A DNA stretch of 64,000 bases. Source: Apilactobacillus apisilvae. GTDB lineage: Bacteria; Bacillota; Bacilli; Lactobacillales; Lactobacillaceae. The position numbers and the translations under genes are program-made. The stretch lies in NCBI RefSeq assembly GCF_023380225.1, contig NZ_CP093362.1, positions 744,001 to 808,000 of the forward strand. Reading direction: 5' to 3'. Position 1 is the stretch's first letter. The number at the start of each line of letters is the position of its first letter. Positions 26,228 through 36,786 of the stretch are shown piece by piece. The notes beneath the pieces were generated by a model. That model was not told the origin of the DNA and searched no databases. It saw only the letters and a program-made list of their open reading frames with translations.

Positions 26228-26677
26228 ATGTCAGATTCAGCATACAAAAATGCTTTAGATACATTAAGAGAAAATAAAGTTCGAATAACTCCGCAAAGAC
26301 AAATTATCTTAAAATATTTGATTAATAATGATAATCATCCTTCAGTAGATACTATTTACGATGCTTTAAAAAAAGAATTTTCAAATTTAAGTGTTGCTAC
26401 TATTTATAACAGTTTACAACTATTTGAAAAATTAGACATCATTATTGAGCTACCAGCTGAAGATGGTGGAATCCGTTATGATTTCTTTGGGAATCCACAT
26501 TTTCATGCTATTTGTAATAACTGTGGAAAAATAATTGATATTGAATATCCAGATTATAAAGGTTTGGAAAAATCACTTAGTCAAGCTACTGAACAACAAT
26601 CCGGTTTTAAAGTAAAACAAAGTCACGTTGAAGTATATGGCTTATGTAAAGAATGCCAAACTAAATTAAAAAAATAA
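26228..26677 (+). CDS. perR: Peroxide-responsive repressor PerR (Fur family)
   Basis: Metal-dependent repressor of peroxide and metal-homeostasis genes, 149 residues. The winged helix covers ~1-80 (VRITPQRQIILKYLI, NLSVATIYNSLQLF). The regulatory metal ligands fall at the same numbers as in Bacillus subtilis PerR: H37, D85, H91, H93 and D104. Asp at 104 points to PerR and not Fur. Two zinc pairs C96-x-x-C99 and C140-x-x-C143 give the structural site. AAGGAGGG precedes the ATG, and a PerR-box-like sequence lies just upstream. Its regulon here probably includes the VIT1 pair at 41.3 kb. Confidence 0.92.
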   Translation: MSDSAYKNALDTLRENKVRITPQRQIILKYLINNDNHPSVDTIYDALKKEFSNLSVATIYNSLQLFEKLDIIIELPAEDGGIRYDFFGNPHFHAICNNCGKIIDIEYPDYKGLEKSLSQATEQQSGFKVKQSHVEVYGLCKECQTKLKK

Positions 26678-26708
26678 AAAGTCATCAGAAAAATCTGATG
26701 ACTTTTTT
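26676..26708. terminator. Bidirectional terminator
   Basis: AAAAGTCATCAG pairs with CTGATGACTTTT; ends perR on one strand and the lysine operon (asd) on the other. Confidence 0.9.
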
Positions 26709-26713
26709 GTATA

Positions 26714-27790
26714 TTATTTTTGATAATAATTTTTAGGTACTTTAACTAAATCTTCATCAACCAGGCGTTCAGCATTTTCAACAGTGTTCCATGCAGCTCC
26801 TTTTAACAAGTTGTCAGCAACAACCCACATATTAAAGCATCCCTTATTCTCTTGATCTGGACGAATTCGACCAGCAAAGGTTTCACGTTTACCTTCAGCA
26901 TTAAGTGGTTGAGGATAAACTTGATGATCTGGATCATCTTGTAAAGTTACCCCTGCAGCATCACTAATAGTTTTTTTAATATCTTCGGCAGTTGCGCTTT
27001 TATCTTCAACTTCAAAATACACTGATTCACCGTGTGAAATTGGAACCGGAACACGAACACAAGTTGCAGTAACCTTTAAATCTGTAGCATCCATATCATT
27101 CAACATAATTTTTTTAGTTTCATGAATCATTTTCCATTCTTCATGGGTATAGCCTTCATCTTCAAAAACATCAATTTGAGGTAATAAGTTAAATGCTAAT
27201 GGATAATGTTTTTTGTCTCCTGCTGTTGGTAAAATATCGGCAGACATTTGTTTACCTTCTAGATAATCTTTAGCCTGCTGATAAAATTCATTTAAAGCAG
27301 ATTGACCGGCACCAGATGCTGCCTGGTATGTAGATACAATGACTTGTTTTAACCCATACTTTTTGAAGACCGGTGCTAATGCCACAACCATTTGAATAGT
27401 TGAACAATTTGGATTAGCAATAATCCCCTTATGATTTTTTAATTGTTCTGGATTAACTTCTGGAACCACTAATGGAACTTCAGGGTCCATTCTAAAAGCG
27501 CTAGTATTGTCCACACAAACTGCTCCACGTTTAACAGCTTCAGGTAAAAACTTCTTGGAAGCTGCACCACCTGCTGATGCTAACACTAAGTCAACGCCAT
27601 CAAAAGATTCAGGAGTAGTCTCTTCAACCGTAATTTTTTCGCCATTAAAGTCCATTACTTTACCAGCAGAATGTGCTGATGCCAATAATTTCAATGATTT
27701 TACAGGAACCGTTGAATTGGCTAATTGATCCACCATTCTAATTCCAACAGCACCAGTGGCACCTAAAATTGCTACATTATATTCTTTCAT
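26714..27790 (-). CDS. asd: Aspartate-semialdehyde dehydrogenase
   Basis: Reduces aspartyl phosphate to aspartate semialdehyde with NADPH, the second step toward lysine, threonine and methionine. 358 residues. The nucleotide loop GATGAVG is at residues 10-16, the catalytic cysteine is C129 in NPNCSTIQMV, and the acid-base histidine is H253 in ISHGES. Last gene of the seven-gene lysine operon read from the riboswitch at 34 kb; it starts 18 bases after the aminotransferase gene and ends at the bidirectional terminator. Cytoplasmic. Confidence 0.95.
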   Translation of the reverse strand: MKEYNVAILGATGAVGIRMVDQLANSTVPVKSLKLLASAHSAGKVMDFNGEKITVEETTPESFDGVDLVLASAGGAASKKFLPEAVKRGAVCVDNTSAFRMDPEVPLVVPEVNPEQLKNHKGIIANPNCSTIQMVVALAPVFKKYGLKQVIVSTYQAASGAGQSALNEFYQQAKDYLEGKQMSADILPTAGDKKHYPLAFNLLPQIDVFEDEGYTHEEWKMIHETKKIMLNDMDATDLKVTATCVRVPVPISHGESVYFEVEDKSATAEDIKKTISDAAGVTLQDDPDHQVYPQPLNAEGKRETFAGRIRPDQENKGCFNMWVVADNLLKGAAWNTVENAERLVDEDLVKVPKNYYQK

Positions 27791-27808
27791 AAATAATTAC
27801 CTTCTTTA

Positions 27809-28984
27809 TTAATTTAAGAATTGTTCAATTCGATTCATTGCTTCTTTAATATTGTCATCTGAAGCAGCATAGGATAAACGAATGTATCCTTCGCCACCTT
27901 TTCCAAAAACACTACCTGGAATTACACCCACTTTAGCTTTTTCAGCTAAATCTAAAGCAAATTTAGTATCATCTTTCCCAAATTTATCTGGAATTTTAAC
28001 AAATACATAAAAAGCTCCACGAGGCATCGCCATCTTAAAACCAAATTTAGTTAACCTATCACTAATAAAATCACGACGACGTTTATAAATGTTACGCATT
28101 TCTTTAGCATCTGAGCCACCGTTTTCAAGAGCTTCATAAGCTGCTACTTGTGTAACATCAGGTGGACAAGTAACCATAAAAGCATGCACTGTTAATAATT
28201 TTTCAATAAATTCGTGTGGCCCACATACATAACCAACACGCCAACCGGTCATGGCATGTGATTTTGATAATCCATTAATATAAATCGTTTGTTCAGGTAA
28301 ATATTCAGCTAACGATTGATGCTCAACGTCATAAGTCAATTCACAATAAATTTCATCAGTAATTGCAAAAATATTATACTTTTCAATAACATTTGATAAT
28401 GCTTTAACTTCTTCTGGTGAATATTCAACCCCAGTTGGGTTTCCTGGATAATTCAAAAGGATTGCTTTAACCTTATTGCCATATTTTTTCAGAACACTAT
28501 CTAAATTTTCTGGCGTCAACATGAATCCATCTTTAGAAGTATCTAAGCTAATCGCCTTACCACCCAATAAAGTAATAATTGGTTCATATAATGAAAACAG
28601 TGGTGTTGGTAAAATCACTGCATCTCCAGGATTAAGCAGTGTTTCAAAAGTAGCATAGATGGCTTCAGTTGCTCCAATTGTGACTACAATTTCATTTTCT
28701 GGATTGTAATCTAAGCGATATTCATTTAGCAAGTGATTATGAATGGCTTTTCTTAGTGGCAGTTTACCAGCTTGATGTGAATAATGAGAATCATCATCAT
28801 CAATACTTTTCTTGGCTGCCGTTTTAATGTGCTTAGGCGTATTTAGATCTGGTTCTCCAATTGTTAATTTAATAATATCTTTAATTTTAGAAATTTGATT
28901 ATCAAAGCCTCTAATATTAGAAGGTTGAATCGAATTTAATCTTTGATTATAAGTTTTAGTTAAGCCATTTGATAATTCAGGCAT
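27809..28984 (-). CDS. Aminotransferase class I, probable N-acetyl-diaminopimelate aminotransferase
   Basis: PLP enzyme of 391 residues. The pyridoxal lysine is K241 in NGLSKSHAMTGWR, preceded by LLNYPGNPTGV and followed by the substrate arginine region GGEGYIRLSYA. Its place between dapB and asd in the lysine operon makes it the likely transaminase for N-acetyl-2-amino-6-oxopimelate, the PatA/DapX step of the acetyl branch. It is collinear without gaps with the second aminotransferase at 39817-40989, whose lysine has the same number, so the two are recent-looking paralogues. The substrate split between them cannot be settled from sequence. Confidence 0.88.
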   Translation of the reverse strand: MPELSNGLTKTYNQRLNSIQPSNIRGFDNQISKIKDIIKLTIGEPDLNTPKHIKTAAKKSIDDDDSHYSHQAGKLPLRKAIHNHLLNEYRLDYNPENEIVVTIGATEAIYATFETLLNPGDAVILPTPLFSLYEPIITLLGGKAISLDTSKDGFMLTPENLDSVLKKYGNKVKAILLNYPGNPTGVEYSPEEVKALSNVIEKYNIFAITDEIYCELTYDVEHQSLAEYLPEQTIYINGLSKSHAMTGWRVGYVCGPHEFIEKLLTVHAFMVTCPPDVTQVAAYEALENGGSDAKEMRNIYKRRRDFISDRLTKFGFKMAMPRGAFYVFVKIPDKFGKDDTKFALDLAEKAKVGVIPGSVFGKGGEGYIRLSYAASDDNIKEAMNRIEQFLN

Positions 28985-28999
28985 CTACAATCATCTCTT

Positions 29000-29776
29000 T
29001 TATAAAATATTTTCTAATCCAATTACTAAGTGATCTAAGTCAGCAACTTTTTCAATTGCAACTTTGACCCCTTTCATAAATGATCCACGATCAAATGAGT
29101 CTTGACGTAATGTCAAGGCCTCGCCAGCACCACCAAACAAAACTTGTTCATGCGCAACATAACCTGGTAAACGAACCGCATGGACGTGGACACCATCATA
29201 CGTTCCACCACGAGATCCTGATAAATTATCTTTATTTTCATCCTTGCTAGCTTTATCTTCATCTCGATTAGCACTAATAATTTTAGCAGTATTCAAGGCA
29301 GTCCCAGATGGTGCATCCTTTTTATCTTGATGATGCATTTCAATAACTTCTGCATCTGGGAAATACTTAGCCGCTTCACCAGCAAACTTCATTAATAAGA
29401 CTGCTGATAAGCCAAAGTTAGGTGCAATAATTCCTCCCAGTTGTTTAGTTTGAGCTAATTTAAGCAATTCTTTTTGATGTTCATCTTTCATACCACTAGT
29501 TCCAATCACGGGATGAATATCATGTTCAATCGCAAATTTTGTATTTTCATAAACTGCATCTGGTTGGGTAAAATCAACCCAAACATCATAATTTGAATCA
29601 ATTTGATCTAAAGAATTATAAATTTTAACTTGGCTTGCTAAATCATATTTAGCGTTATCTTGCACACAGTGTGGAGAATAAACACCACTTAATTCCATTC
29701 CTTTAGTTGTATCGATTAAATTAATTGCTTTTTGCCCCATTGATCCGGTAAAGCCGGCTAATAAAACTTTAATCAT
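29000..29776 (-). CDS. dapB: 4-hydroxy-tetrahydrodipicolinate reductase
   Basis: NAD(P)H-dependent reductase of the diaminopimelate pathway, 258 residues. The nucleotide-binding [11 protein letters not shown] is at the N-terminus. The catalytic signature [16 protein letters not shown], with the His-His and Lys-x-x-x-P-S-G-T block, is near residue 145. [19 protein letters not shown] in the C-terminal half is also diagnostic. Its start overlaps the end of dapA by four bases, so the two are translationally coupled. Cytoplasmic, member of the riboswitch-controlled lysine operon. Confidence 0.95.
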   Translation of the reverse strand: MIKVLLAGFTGSMGQKAINLIDTTKGMELSGVYSPHCVQDNAKYDLASQVKIYNSLDQIDSNYDVWVDFTQPDAVYENTKFAIEHDIHPVIGTSGMKDEHQKELLKLAQTKQLGGIIAPNFGLSAVLLMKFAGEAAKYFPDAEVIEMHHQDKKDAPSGTALNTAKIISANRDEDKASKDENKDNLSGSRGGTYDGVHVHAVRLPGYVAHEQVLFGGAGEALTLRQDSFDRGSFMKGVKVAIEKVADLDHLVIGLENIL

Positions 29777-30687
29777 AAATTTAACTCCTTTGGTAATGAA
29801 TTTGATAGTGCCTCTTTAGCTAATCCTAAATGCTGAGCTAAGGTTTGCTTTTCTGTTTGGTTCAATGAAAGAATTGGCAAACGACAATCACCAACTGAGT
29901 ATCCTTGAGCATTCATCACTGCTTTTACTGGTGAAGGTGAAGGATACATAAATAATGCTGACATTTTTGGGGTTAGTTTTCTTTGTAATGTTCCGGCTAA
30001 TTTATAATTGCCAGCTTCCAATTCATCATACATTTGACGCATTTGATTACCATAAATATGTGAAGCAACTGAAATGACACCGTTAGCACCAATACTTTTG
30101 GCAAATAAAGCTTGAGCATCTTCACCCGTATAAATATTAAATTTAGCATCTGTATGATCAACTAAATATTCTAAGTCTTCCATCGAAGTACATTGTTTAA
30201 CTCCAATAATGTTAGCGTGATGTGATAATTCAATCACAGTTTCATTATCCATTGTGACGCCAGTACGACCTGGAATATTATAAATAATAATTGGTACATT
30301 TGAATTATCAGCAACAGCTTTAAAATGGGCCTTCATACAACGTTGATTAGGTTTATTGTAGTAAGGAACAACAACTAATGCAGCATCGATTCCCTTAATT
30401 TCACTGACTTCTTTAGTAAATTCAATTGTTTCCTGAGTATTATTACTACCAGTACCCGCAATAATTGAACAGCGACCATCGACAATTTTGACAAAGCGAC
30501 GATATAGATCAATCTTCTCATCATGAGTTAATGTAGGTGTTTCTCCAGTAGTTCCACCAATAACAAAGCCACGACTACCTGTTGCTAAACAGTGGTCAGT
30601 GATTTTTTTTAAAACATCAAAATCAATTTTCCCTTCATTATCAAAGGGTGTAATAATTGCCGTCATTAAATCAACATTTTCAAACAT
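29773..30687 (-). CDS. dapA: 4-hydroxy-tetrahydrodipicolinate synthase
   Basis: Condenses pyruvate with aspartate semialdehyde, the first committed step to diaminopimelate and lysine. 304 residues, TIM-barrel. The Schiff-base lysine is K164 ([12 protein letters not shown]), the catalytic tyrosine Y136 ([11 protein letters not shown]), and the N-terminal [15 protein letters not shown] block is complete. Commonly the lysine motif is GIKEA; the GVKQCTSM form here is a variant but keeps the lysine. Fourth gene of the lysine operon, ten bases after the deacetylase gene and overlapping dapB. Confidence 0.95.
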   Translation of the reverse strand: MFENVDLMTAIITPFDNEGKIDFDVLKKITDHCLATGSRGFVIGGTTGETPTLTHDEKIDLYRRFVKIVDGRCSIIAGTGSNNTQETIEFTKEVSEIKGIDAALVVVPYYNKPNQRCMKAHFKAVADNSNVPIIIYNIPGRTGVTMDNETVIELSHHANIIGVKQCTSMEDLEYLVDHTDAKFNIYTGEDAQALFAKSIGANGVISVASHIYGNQMRQMYDELEAGNYKLAGTLQRKLTPKMSALFMYPSPSPVKAVMNAQGYSVGDCRLPILSLNQTEKQTLAQHLGLAKEALSNSLPKELNL

Positions 30688-30697
30688 TCATACTCAC

Positions 30698-31840
30698 CTA
30701 TCTTTTCATTCGATTTTCTAAGAAACTAATAATGGCATTAACCCCTTTATCAATTGAAGATTCATCAGGAGTTAGAGTTGCGGTATGTAATGAAGAATCA
30801 TCGCCAACTCCTAACCAAAACATGGTTCCTGGAATTTTAGACAATAAATAACCAAAGTCTTCCCCTGTCATTGCTGGTTTGGTTTCAATAAAATTAACAT
30901 CTTCATCATTTTGCATAAATTCAATAAATTCACGGGTTAACTCTGAATCATTTTCGACTGGATAATATCCACCTTGATTAAGTTCCAAATCAACTTTACA
31001 GTTATAACTTAATTCAATTCCATGACAAATTTCTTCTAAGCGCTTATCAATCAATTCAATCATTGATTGTGTTAACCCCCGAATAGTTCCTTCAATTCTG
31101 GCATGTCCGGCAATTACATTTCGAATAGTTCCAGCTTCAATCTTTCCTAGTGTTATAACACCACTTTGAATGGGATCAATACTTCTTGAAATAATAGTTT
31201 GCACTTGATTAATCAACTGTGCAGCAACAACTACCATGTCATTAGCATTTTGTGGATAAGCAGCATGCCCGCCTTTACCAGTTAAATTAATATTAATTTC
31301 GGTCGTTCCAGCAAATAAAGTTCCCATTCGGCAACCAATTGCACCAGCTGGCAAACTAGGATTATCATGTAATCCATAAAATTCATCAACTTTAAAATTT
31401 CCATTAAAGGCATTTGCTTCATATGCTTTACGACCACCACTTTCACTTTCTTCAGCTGGTTGGAAGAAAAATACCATATTATCTTTCGGCTGGTTTTCAG
31501 CAAAATAATGTAGAACTCCTAATGCAACAGTCATATGAATATCGTGACCACAAGCATGCATACATCCCGGATGTTTAGATGAAAATGATAGACCAGTAGC
31601 TTCTTCAATTGGTAAAGCATCAATGTCAGAACGATAACCGATTGTTCTTTTAGGGTCATAACCATTAATTTTAACTAAGATTGCAGTTGGTAAAGATTCA
31701 ATTGATCCAATTGTTAAATTTTTTTGATTAAAACTTCCTACTATACGCATCAAATATTCGTGAGTTTTATTTTCATGCAATGCTAACTCAGGAATTTGGT
31801 GCAAGTGTCGTCTAATATCAATTAAGTTAATATCAGTCAT
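30698..31840 (-). CDS. N-acetyldiaminopimelate deacetylase (M20 family)
   Basis: Metal-dependent amidohydrolase of 380 residues that removes the acetyl group from N-acetyl-LL-diaminopimelate. Metal-binding signatures are CMHACGHDIHMTVAL near residue 92 and FFQPAEESESGGRKA near residue 125, with the late histidine in SLHTATLTPDESS. The dimerisation domain begins around GTTEININLTGKGGHAAYPQ. Genes of this kind (ykuR/dapL type) pair with dapH in the acetyl branch, and dapH lies directly before it. A second, more distant M20 enzyme at 42815 is outside the operon. Confidence 0.93.
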   Translation of the reverse strand: MTDINLIDIRRHLHQIPELALHENKTHEYLMRIVGSFNQKNLTIGSIESLPTAILVKINGYDPKRTIGYRSDIDALPIEEATGLSFSSKHPGCMHACGHDIHMTVALGVLHYFAENQPKDNMVFFFQPAEESESGGRKAYEANAFNGNFKVDEFYGLHDNPSLPAGAIGCRMGTLFAGTTEININLTGKGGHAAYPQNANDMVVVAAQLINQVQTIISRSIDPIQSGVITLGKIEAGTIRNVIAGHARIEGTIRGLTQSMIELIDKRLEEICHGIELSYNCKVDLELNQGGYYPVENDSELTREFIEFMQNDEDVNFIETKPAMTGEDFGYLLSKIPGTMFWLGVGDDSSLHTATLTPDESSIDKGVNAIISFLENRMKR

Positions 31841-31846
31841 TAAAAA

Positions 31847-32551
31847 TCACAACTTTCTTAAGTCGTCTTCAAGGCTAGTTTTAGATTGAGTTTTTGCATC
31901 GACATCTTTAATTTTACGAGCCGGGGTTCCAGCAACCATTGTATAAGGAGCAACATCAGAAGTAACAATGGCTCCGGCAGCAACCACAGCACCCTTTCCA
32001 ACGTGAACACCTTCAATGACAACCGCATTCGCACCAATTAAAACATCATCATCAATTTGAACAGGTTTGGCAGAAGCTGGTTCAATTACCCCTGCAAGAA
32101 CTGCTCCAGCACCAATATGAGAATGGTTACCGACTAGCGCACGGCCGCCCATAACTACTCCCATATCAATCATGGAACCTTCACCAATTTCACAACCAAT
32201 ATTGATAATAGCTCCCATCATGACAACTGCATTATCAGAAATTTTAACTTGATCACGAATAACTGCACCTGGTTCAATTCGTGCATTCACATTTTTCAAA
32301 TCTAATAATGGGACTGCTGAATTACGAGCATTATTTTCAATCTCATAGTCATTAATAAAATCAGAATTTAAAAGTGGGGCAATCACTTTCCAATCACCAA
32401 AGATAGTTGCAGTATGAGCTTCTTTAAATACCTTAATTGAATCTGGAAAATCAATTTTATCCATTTGACCACTAAGATAAACTTTTACGGGAGTTTTCTT
32501 TTCAGCGTTACCGATGTAGTTAATAATTTCGTGTGCGTCTAAATTTGCCAT
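31847..32551 (-). CDS. dapH: Tetrahydrodipicolinate N-acetyltransferase
   Basis: Acetylates tetrahydrodipicolinate using acetyl-CoA, which decides the acetyl branch of diaminopimelate synthesis. 234 residues. The N-terminal part (~1-85) is the DapH-specific domain ([20 protein letters not shown]). It is followed by a left-handed beta helix of hexapeptide repeats ([40 protein letters not shown]) and the [13 protein letters not shown] end. A GGAGAA site precedes the ATG. Second gene of the lysine operon. Confidence 0.95.
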   Translation of the reverse strand: MANLDAHEIINYIGNAEKKTPVKVYLSGQMDKIDFPDSIKVFKEAHTATIFGDWKVIAPLLNSDFINDYEIENNARNSAVPLLDLKNVNARIEPGAVIRDQVKISDNAVVMMGAIINIGCEIGEGSMIDMGVVMGGRALVGNHSHIGAGAVLAGVIEPASAKPVQIDDDVLIGANAVVIEGVHVGKGAVVAAGAIVTSDVAPYTMVAGTPARKIKDVDAKTQSKTSLEDDLRKL

Positions 32552-32565
32552 TTTAATTTCTCCTT

Positions 32566-33873
32566 TTAATTTAATGGATTATCTAATTCATATAAATCAT
32601 CGTAATTCTGACGACGAGTAACTATTTGAGGCTTACCATTTTCAACAAATACAATTGCTGGTTTAGGATTCAAATTATAGTTAGATGCCATTGAATATCC
32701 ATAAGCACCTGTATCTAACATAACAATTACATCACCAGGTTTAGTTTCAGGTAGTGGTTGATCTTTAATTAAAACATCACCAGATTCACAATATTTACCA
32801 ACTAAATGAACGTTTTCGATTGGCTTACGTAATGGTTGATCAGCCATTACAGCTTCATATTCAGCATCATATAACATTGGTCTGATATTATCGCCCATTC
32901 CACCATCAACAGATACATAAGATTTAATTCCAGGAACATCTTTTCTAGAACCAATTCGATACAAATTGTAACCGGCATTCCCAACGATTGAACGCCCTGG
33001 TTCAATCCAAACTGCTGGCATTTTAATACCAGTCGCTTTTGTTCTAGCTTTAATGGTTTCAACAATATTTTTAACAAATGCTTCGGGCTTTAATGGTTCA
33101 TCCTCATCGGTATATCTAATCCCAAAACCACCACCAACATTAATAACTTTGGTTTCGTAATCAAATTTTTGTTTCCATTCAGCCGCTAAATCAACTAGCT
33201 TACTAGCAGCCATTTCAAAGCCTTTCAATTCAAAAACTTGTGAACCAATATGAGCATGAATTCCTAACAGATTCATTCTTTCATTAGCTTTAACTTTCTT
33301 AAAAGCTTGTTCTGCTTGACCAGATTCTAGATCAAATCCGAACTTACTATCGGTTTGACCAGTTTGAATAAATTCATGCGTATGTGCTGAAATGCCAGGA
33401 GTAATTCTCAACATTACATCACAAGTTGTATTCATATCATTTAACAAATTACCTAATAAATTAATCTCATGGAAATTATCTAGCATAATAACTCCAACAT
33501 GCTTTTCCAATGCCATTTTTAATTCATCACTAGATTTGTTGTTCCCATGGAAACTCATTTTTGACGCTGGGAAACCAGCATGTAATGCCATTTGCATTTC
33601 ACCACCAGATACAACATCAATGTGACCTTGTTCTTGGTTAACTAATTGATACATGGCAGTATTAGCAAATGCTTTACTGGCATAACAAACAGCATAGTCA
33701 ACATTACTTTGTTCAAAAACTGCTTTAAATTTTCTAATTTGTGATCTTATTTTTGCGACATCATAGACAACTAGTGGCGTGCCAAATTGATTAGCTAAAT
33801 CAACTGCATCACAACCACCAATTAAAAGATGCCCCTTATCATTAATATTTTCATTTGTAACTTGTTTAGTCAT
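32566..33873 (-). CDS. lysA: Diaminopimelate decarboxylase
   Basis: PLP enzyme that decarboxylates meso-diaminopimelate to lysine, 435 residues from ATG 33873. That start is preferred over ATG 33882, because GAAAGG lies one base from the first and about ten from the second. The pyridoxal lysine is in [13 protein letters not shown] (~residue 67). The glycine loop [13 protein letters not shown], the [11 protein letters not shown] block and the active-site cysteine in [10 protein letters not shown] are all present. First gene of the operon, directly behind the lysine riboswitch. Confidence 0.94.
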   Translation of the reverse strand: MTKQVTNENINDKGHLLIGGCDAVDLANQFGTPLVVYDVAKIRSQIRKFKAVFEQSNVDYAVCYASKAFANTAMYQLVNQEQGHIDVVSGGEMQMALHAGFPASKMSFHGNNKSSDELKMALEKHVGVIMLDNFHEINLLGNLLNDMNTTCDVMLRITPGISAHTHEFIQTGQTDSKFGFDLESGQAEQAFKKVKANERMNLLGIHAHIGSQVFELKGFEMAASKLVDLAAEWKQKFDYETKVINVGGGFGIRYTDEDEPLKPEAFVKNIVETIKARTKATGIKMPAVWIEPGRSIVGNAGYNLYRIGSRKDVPGIKSYVSVDGGMGDNIRPMLYDAEYEAVMADQPLRKPIENVHLVGKYCESGDVLIKDQPLPETKPGDVIVMLDTGAYGYSMASNYNLNPKPAIVFVENGKPQIVTRRQNYDDLYELDNPLN

Positions 33874-33927
33874 AATAAACATGCCTTTCTATCGAATATT
33901 TTGTTCGATTTCGGCCAATTGAAAACA

Positions 33928-33975
33928 AAAAGGATTCCTTCGTATGAATGTGGTTACACTCGTACAAAAGAATCC
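33928..33975 (-). terminator. Lysine-riboswitch terminator
   Basis: On the minus strand, GGATTC with inner TGTACGA/TACG arms and AGTGT/ACATT close with GGAATCC followed by TTTTTG. It lies between the lysine aptamer and lysA. Confidence 0.88.
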
Positions 33976-34011
33976 AAATTTAATGTTCTTCTCATTTTCG
34001 GTTTCAATTGT

Positions 34012-34190
34012 CGAAAGCGCTCCACAAGAAATATGTTCTTGTGACAGTCCATGATTTGTTTAATCATGTCCCAGCAGAATATTTACCTACAATTAAATTC
34101 CACTTCGGCAATCTCACCTTTCAACAAGCCTCAAAATCATTGTAGTGACTAAGCTTATCTAATCTTTTCGATTGCGACCTCTTCGATTAG
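34012..34190 (-). promoter_or_regulatory. Lysine riboswitch (L box)
   Basis: Reading the minus strand, the conserved blocks appear in order: GAGGTCGCAATC, TTGAGGC, GAAAGGTGAGATTGCCGAAG, GCTGGGACATGATT, GGACTGTCAC and GGAGCGC. A terminator follows and then lysA. Lysine binding should stop transcription of the seven-gene operon. The region 33874-34375 between lysA and lysC holds this riboswitch, its terminator and two divergent promoters; I see no gene in it. Confidence 0.95.
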
Positions 34191-34194
34191 TTAC

Positions 34195-34224
34195 ATAATA
34201 AAACTATTTACCTACCTAAGTCAA
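34195..34224 (-). promoter_or_regulatory. Promoter of the lysine operon
   Basis: Minus-strand TTGACT and TATTAT with an 18-base spacer, directly upstream of the L box. Confidence 0.7.
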
Positions 34225-34307
34225 CTATTTTATAAAACATATTTTTTTATAATTTTTATTTACTATATATAGACTTTTTAAATGCACGTTGCAAAAACAA
34301 AAGCCGC

Positions 34308-34335
34308 TTGTCTAATTCAATTTTAATGTTAGAAT
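34308..34335 (+). promoter_or_regulatory. Promoter of lysC-dapF
   Basis: TTGTCT and TAGAAT with a 16-base spacer; TG one base before the -10 makes it an extended -10. No riboswitch lies between it and lysC. Confidence 0.65.
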
Positions 34336-34375
34336 GCAAATTAATTAGAACGATTAGATTGTGAGTTGATATTGG

Positions 34376-35743
34376 ATGACAAAATTAATTAAATTTGGTG
34401 GCAGTTCATTAGCTAATGGTGAACAATATCAAAAAGTAATTAATATAATAAAAAGTGACGAAAATCGCCAAATTATAGTACTATCAGCACCTGGTAAGCG
34501 CTTTAGCGACGATATTAAAGTGACTGATTTATTAATTGATTATGCTACTAAAGTTATTAACAAAAATGATTACCAAGATATTTTAAAAAATATTATTCAA
34601 AGATATCAAGATATCGCTGATACTTATGATATTAGTGATAAAGAATTTGCCCCCATTGTTAATATATTTAAACAGCTCCCAGATAAAGATTATTTAAATA
34701 ATGATTATTTAATGGCTGCCTTTAAAGCCCATGGTGAAAGAATGAATGCGAAATTAATGGCCATTATTTTAAATCATCTAAACATTTCCGCCAAATTTGT
34801 TGATCCTAAAGAATTAGGGATTGTTGTTTCTGATGAAAATCCCAATGCAGCTGATGTTTTAGATGAAACATATGAAAACTTAGGCCATTTTGGTTATGGA
34901 TACGAAAAATTAGTTATCCCCGGATTCTTTGGTTATACAAAAAATGACGATATCGCAACCTTTGCACGTGGTGGTTCAGATATCACTGGTTCCATCATCG
35001 CTAATGGTTTAAACATTCCAATGTATGAAAATTTCACTGATGTTAGTTCAATTTATTCAGCTAATCCAAAAATAATTAATCACCCTGTTTCAATTAAGAA
35101 AATGACTTACCGTGAAATGCGTGAACTAGCATATGCTGGTTTTTCTGTTTTCAACGATGAAGCAATTATTCCAGCAATCAAAGGTAATGTAACGATTAAT
35201 GTAAAAAACACTAACCTGCCAGATGAACCGGGCACTTTAATTGTTCCCGAAGGCTCTTTTCAACCTGAACACCCAATTACTGGAGTTTCCTCATCTAATC
35301 GATTTTCAGCGCTTTATTTACATAAATATTTGCTAAATAAAGAAGTCGGGATCACACTTAAATTACTAACTATTTTTCAAAAGTACAACATTTCATATGA
35401 ACATATGCCATCTGGAATTGACGATTTAACTATTATTTTTGATAAAGACAATTTAGATAAACCAACTATTAAGAAATTATGTAATGACATTCAAGAAACC
35501 ATCAAGCCCGATAAGTTAAGCTGGATTGATGATTATGCTATTATCATGGTGGTTGGTGAAGGAATGCGTGATTCAGCTAATACAATTAGTGATATTATTG
35601 AACCTATCACTAATGACAACATTCCCATTCATATGATTAATCAAGGAGCTTCCCAAATTTCAATTATGATTGGAACTAGAGAAGCCAATGCTAATCAAGC
35701 TGTAAAAAGTATTTATAAAGAATTTTTTAATAAGGAGAAATAA
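34376..35743 (+). CDS. lysC: Aspartate kinase
   Basis: Phosphorylates aspartate, the entry to the lysine-threonine-methionine pathway. Monofunctional, 455 residues. The kinase part begins with LIKFGGSSLANGEQY and includes FARGGSDITGSIIANGL near residue 200. The regulatory part (~310-450) holds two ACT domains (KEVGITLKLLTIFQKYNIS, IIMVVGEGMRDSANTISDII), the usual place for lysine or threonine feedback. It is divergent from the L-box operon, with its own promoter and a weak ribosome binding site (GTGAGTTGAT). dapF follows two bases after the stop. Confidence 0.94.
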   Translation: MTKLIKFGGSSLANGEQYQKVINIIKSDENRQIIVLSAPGKRFSDDIKVTDLLIDYATKVINKNDYQDILKNIIQRYQDIADTYDISDKEFAPIVNIFKQLPDKDYLNNDYLMAAFKAHGERMNAKLMAIILNHLNISAKFVDPKELGIVVSDENPNAADVLDETYENLGHFGYGYEKLVIPGFFGYTKNDDIATFARGGSDITGSIIANGLNIPMYENFTDVSSIYSANPKIINHPVSIKKMTYREMRELAYAGFSVFNDEAIIPAIKGNVTINVKNTNLPDEPGTLIVPEGSFQPEHPITGVSSSNRFSALYLHKYLLNKEVGITLKLLTIFQKYNISYEHMPSGIDDLTIIFDKDNLDKPTIKKLCNDIQETIKPDKLSWIDDYAIIMVVGEGMRDSANTISDIIEPITNDNIPIHMINQGASQISIMIGTREANANQAVKSIYKEFFNKEK

Positions 35744-35745
35744 TT

Positions 35746-36726
35746 ATGATTAATCTATTTTATGTGCATGGTTCTGAAAATCATTTTTATATCTTAGATC
35801 AAACACTATTAGACAAAACATTAGATGATCAAGAGTTAGTAAATTTAACTAAACAAATCACTAGTCAAAGCAGTAACTTAAATCCTGCTGATGGATTACT
35901 AGTAATTAACCAATCAAATCATGAAGATGCTTTAGCTCAGATGCGTGTAATTAACGCTGATGGCAGTGAAGCATCGATGTGTGGAAATGGCTTACGGTGT
36001 GTAGCCAGATATTTATCTAGTAAATATCATAAGGATAGTTTTAAAGTTGAAACGATGTCAGCTGACCTCTTAGTAAATAAGCATGGTGAATTAGCTAATA
36101 ATGTTCCTGCATTTAGCGTTGAAATATCACCGGTGCGTTTTGACAATAAATCTTTCCCATTTGACAATTTAAATACAACAAATATTTTGAATAAAGCATT
36201 ACCTGAAATCAATGATCACTTAAGATTTACTGCAATTGCAGTACCTAATCCTCATTTAATTAGCTTTGTAGAAAATGACCACGATTTAAACGAAACATTG
36301 GGTGAAATTGGTAAAAAATTAAATGATCCTAACCCCTACTTTACTGATGGAGTAAATGTCAATTTTGCCAAGATTCTAAGTCGTAACAACCTATTTGTAC
36401 ACACTTATGAACGTGGAGTTGGCTTCACCAATGCCTGTGGGACTGGAATGTCCGCTACTTCATTAGCTTTCGCAATTAATTTCCCTAATTTAGTTGATAT
36501 TAAGGAACCTATTAATGTTTATAATCCAGGTGGAATGGTGCAAACTAAGGTTCATGACACACCTAATAAACAATGGATTGAATTAATCGGTAACGCTACT
36601 TTTGTGGGTAAATTATCAGTTAATGAAAGTAACTTACATTCAGCTAATATAAGCAATGAAAATAGTGAATTTATCGACTCTAGTGAAGAGAAATACTATC
36701 AAAAATTTGTTGAATCAATTAAATAA
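35746..36726 (+). CDS. dapF: Diaminopimelate epimerase
   Basis: Converts LL- to meso-diaminopimelate without cofactor, using two cysteines. C79 lies in ASMCGNGLRCVARYL and C231 in NACGTGMSATSLAF, so both catalytic residues are present. 326 residues, slightly longer than most because of a Ser/Glu-rich tail after residue ~305. Cotranscribed with lysC (two-base gap, AAGGAG site inside the end of lysC). With the operon on the other strand it completes the route from aspartate to meso-diaminopimelate and lysine. Confidence 0.94.
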   Translation: MINLFYVHGSENHFYILDQTLLDKTLDDQELVNLTKQITSQSSNLNPADGLLVINQSNHEDALAQMRVINADGSEASMCGNGLRCVARYLSSKYHKDSFKVETMSADLLVNKHGELANNVPAFSVEISPVRFDNKSFPFDNLNTTNILNKALPEINDHLRFTAIAVPNPHLISFVENDHDLNETLGEIGKKLNDPNPYFTDGVNVNFAKILSRNNLFVHTYERGVGFTNACGTGMSATSLAFAINFPNLVDIKEPINVYNPGGMVQTKVHDTPNKQWIELIGNATFVGKLSVNESNLHSANISNENSEFIDSSEEKYYQKFVESIK

Positions 36727-36729
36727 TAA

Positions 36730-36763
36730 AGAAGACATCTACAATGTTGTAGATGTCTTTTTA
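36730..36763 (+). terminator. Terminator of lysC-dapF
   Basis: AAGACATCTACAA pairs with TTGTAGATGTCTT followed by a T-run. Confidence 0.9.
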
Positions 36764-36786
36764 GATTAATAAATGATTAGTTAATC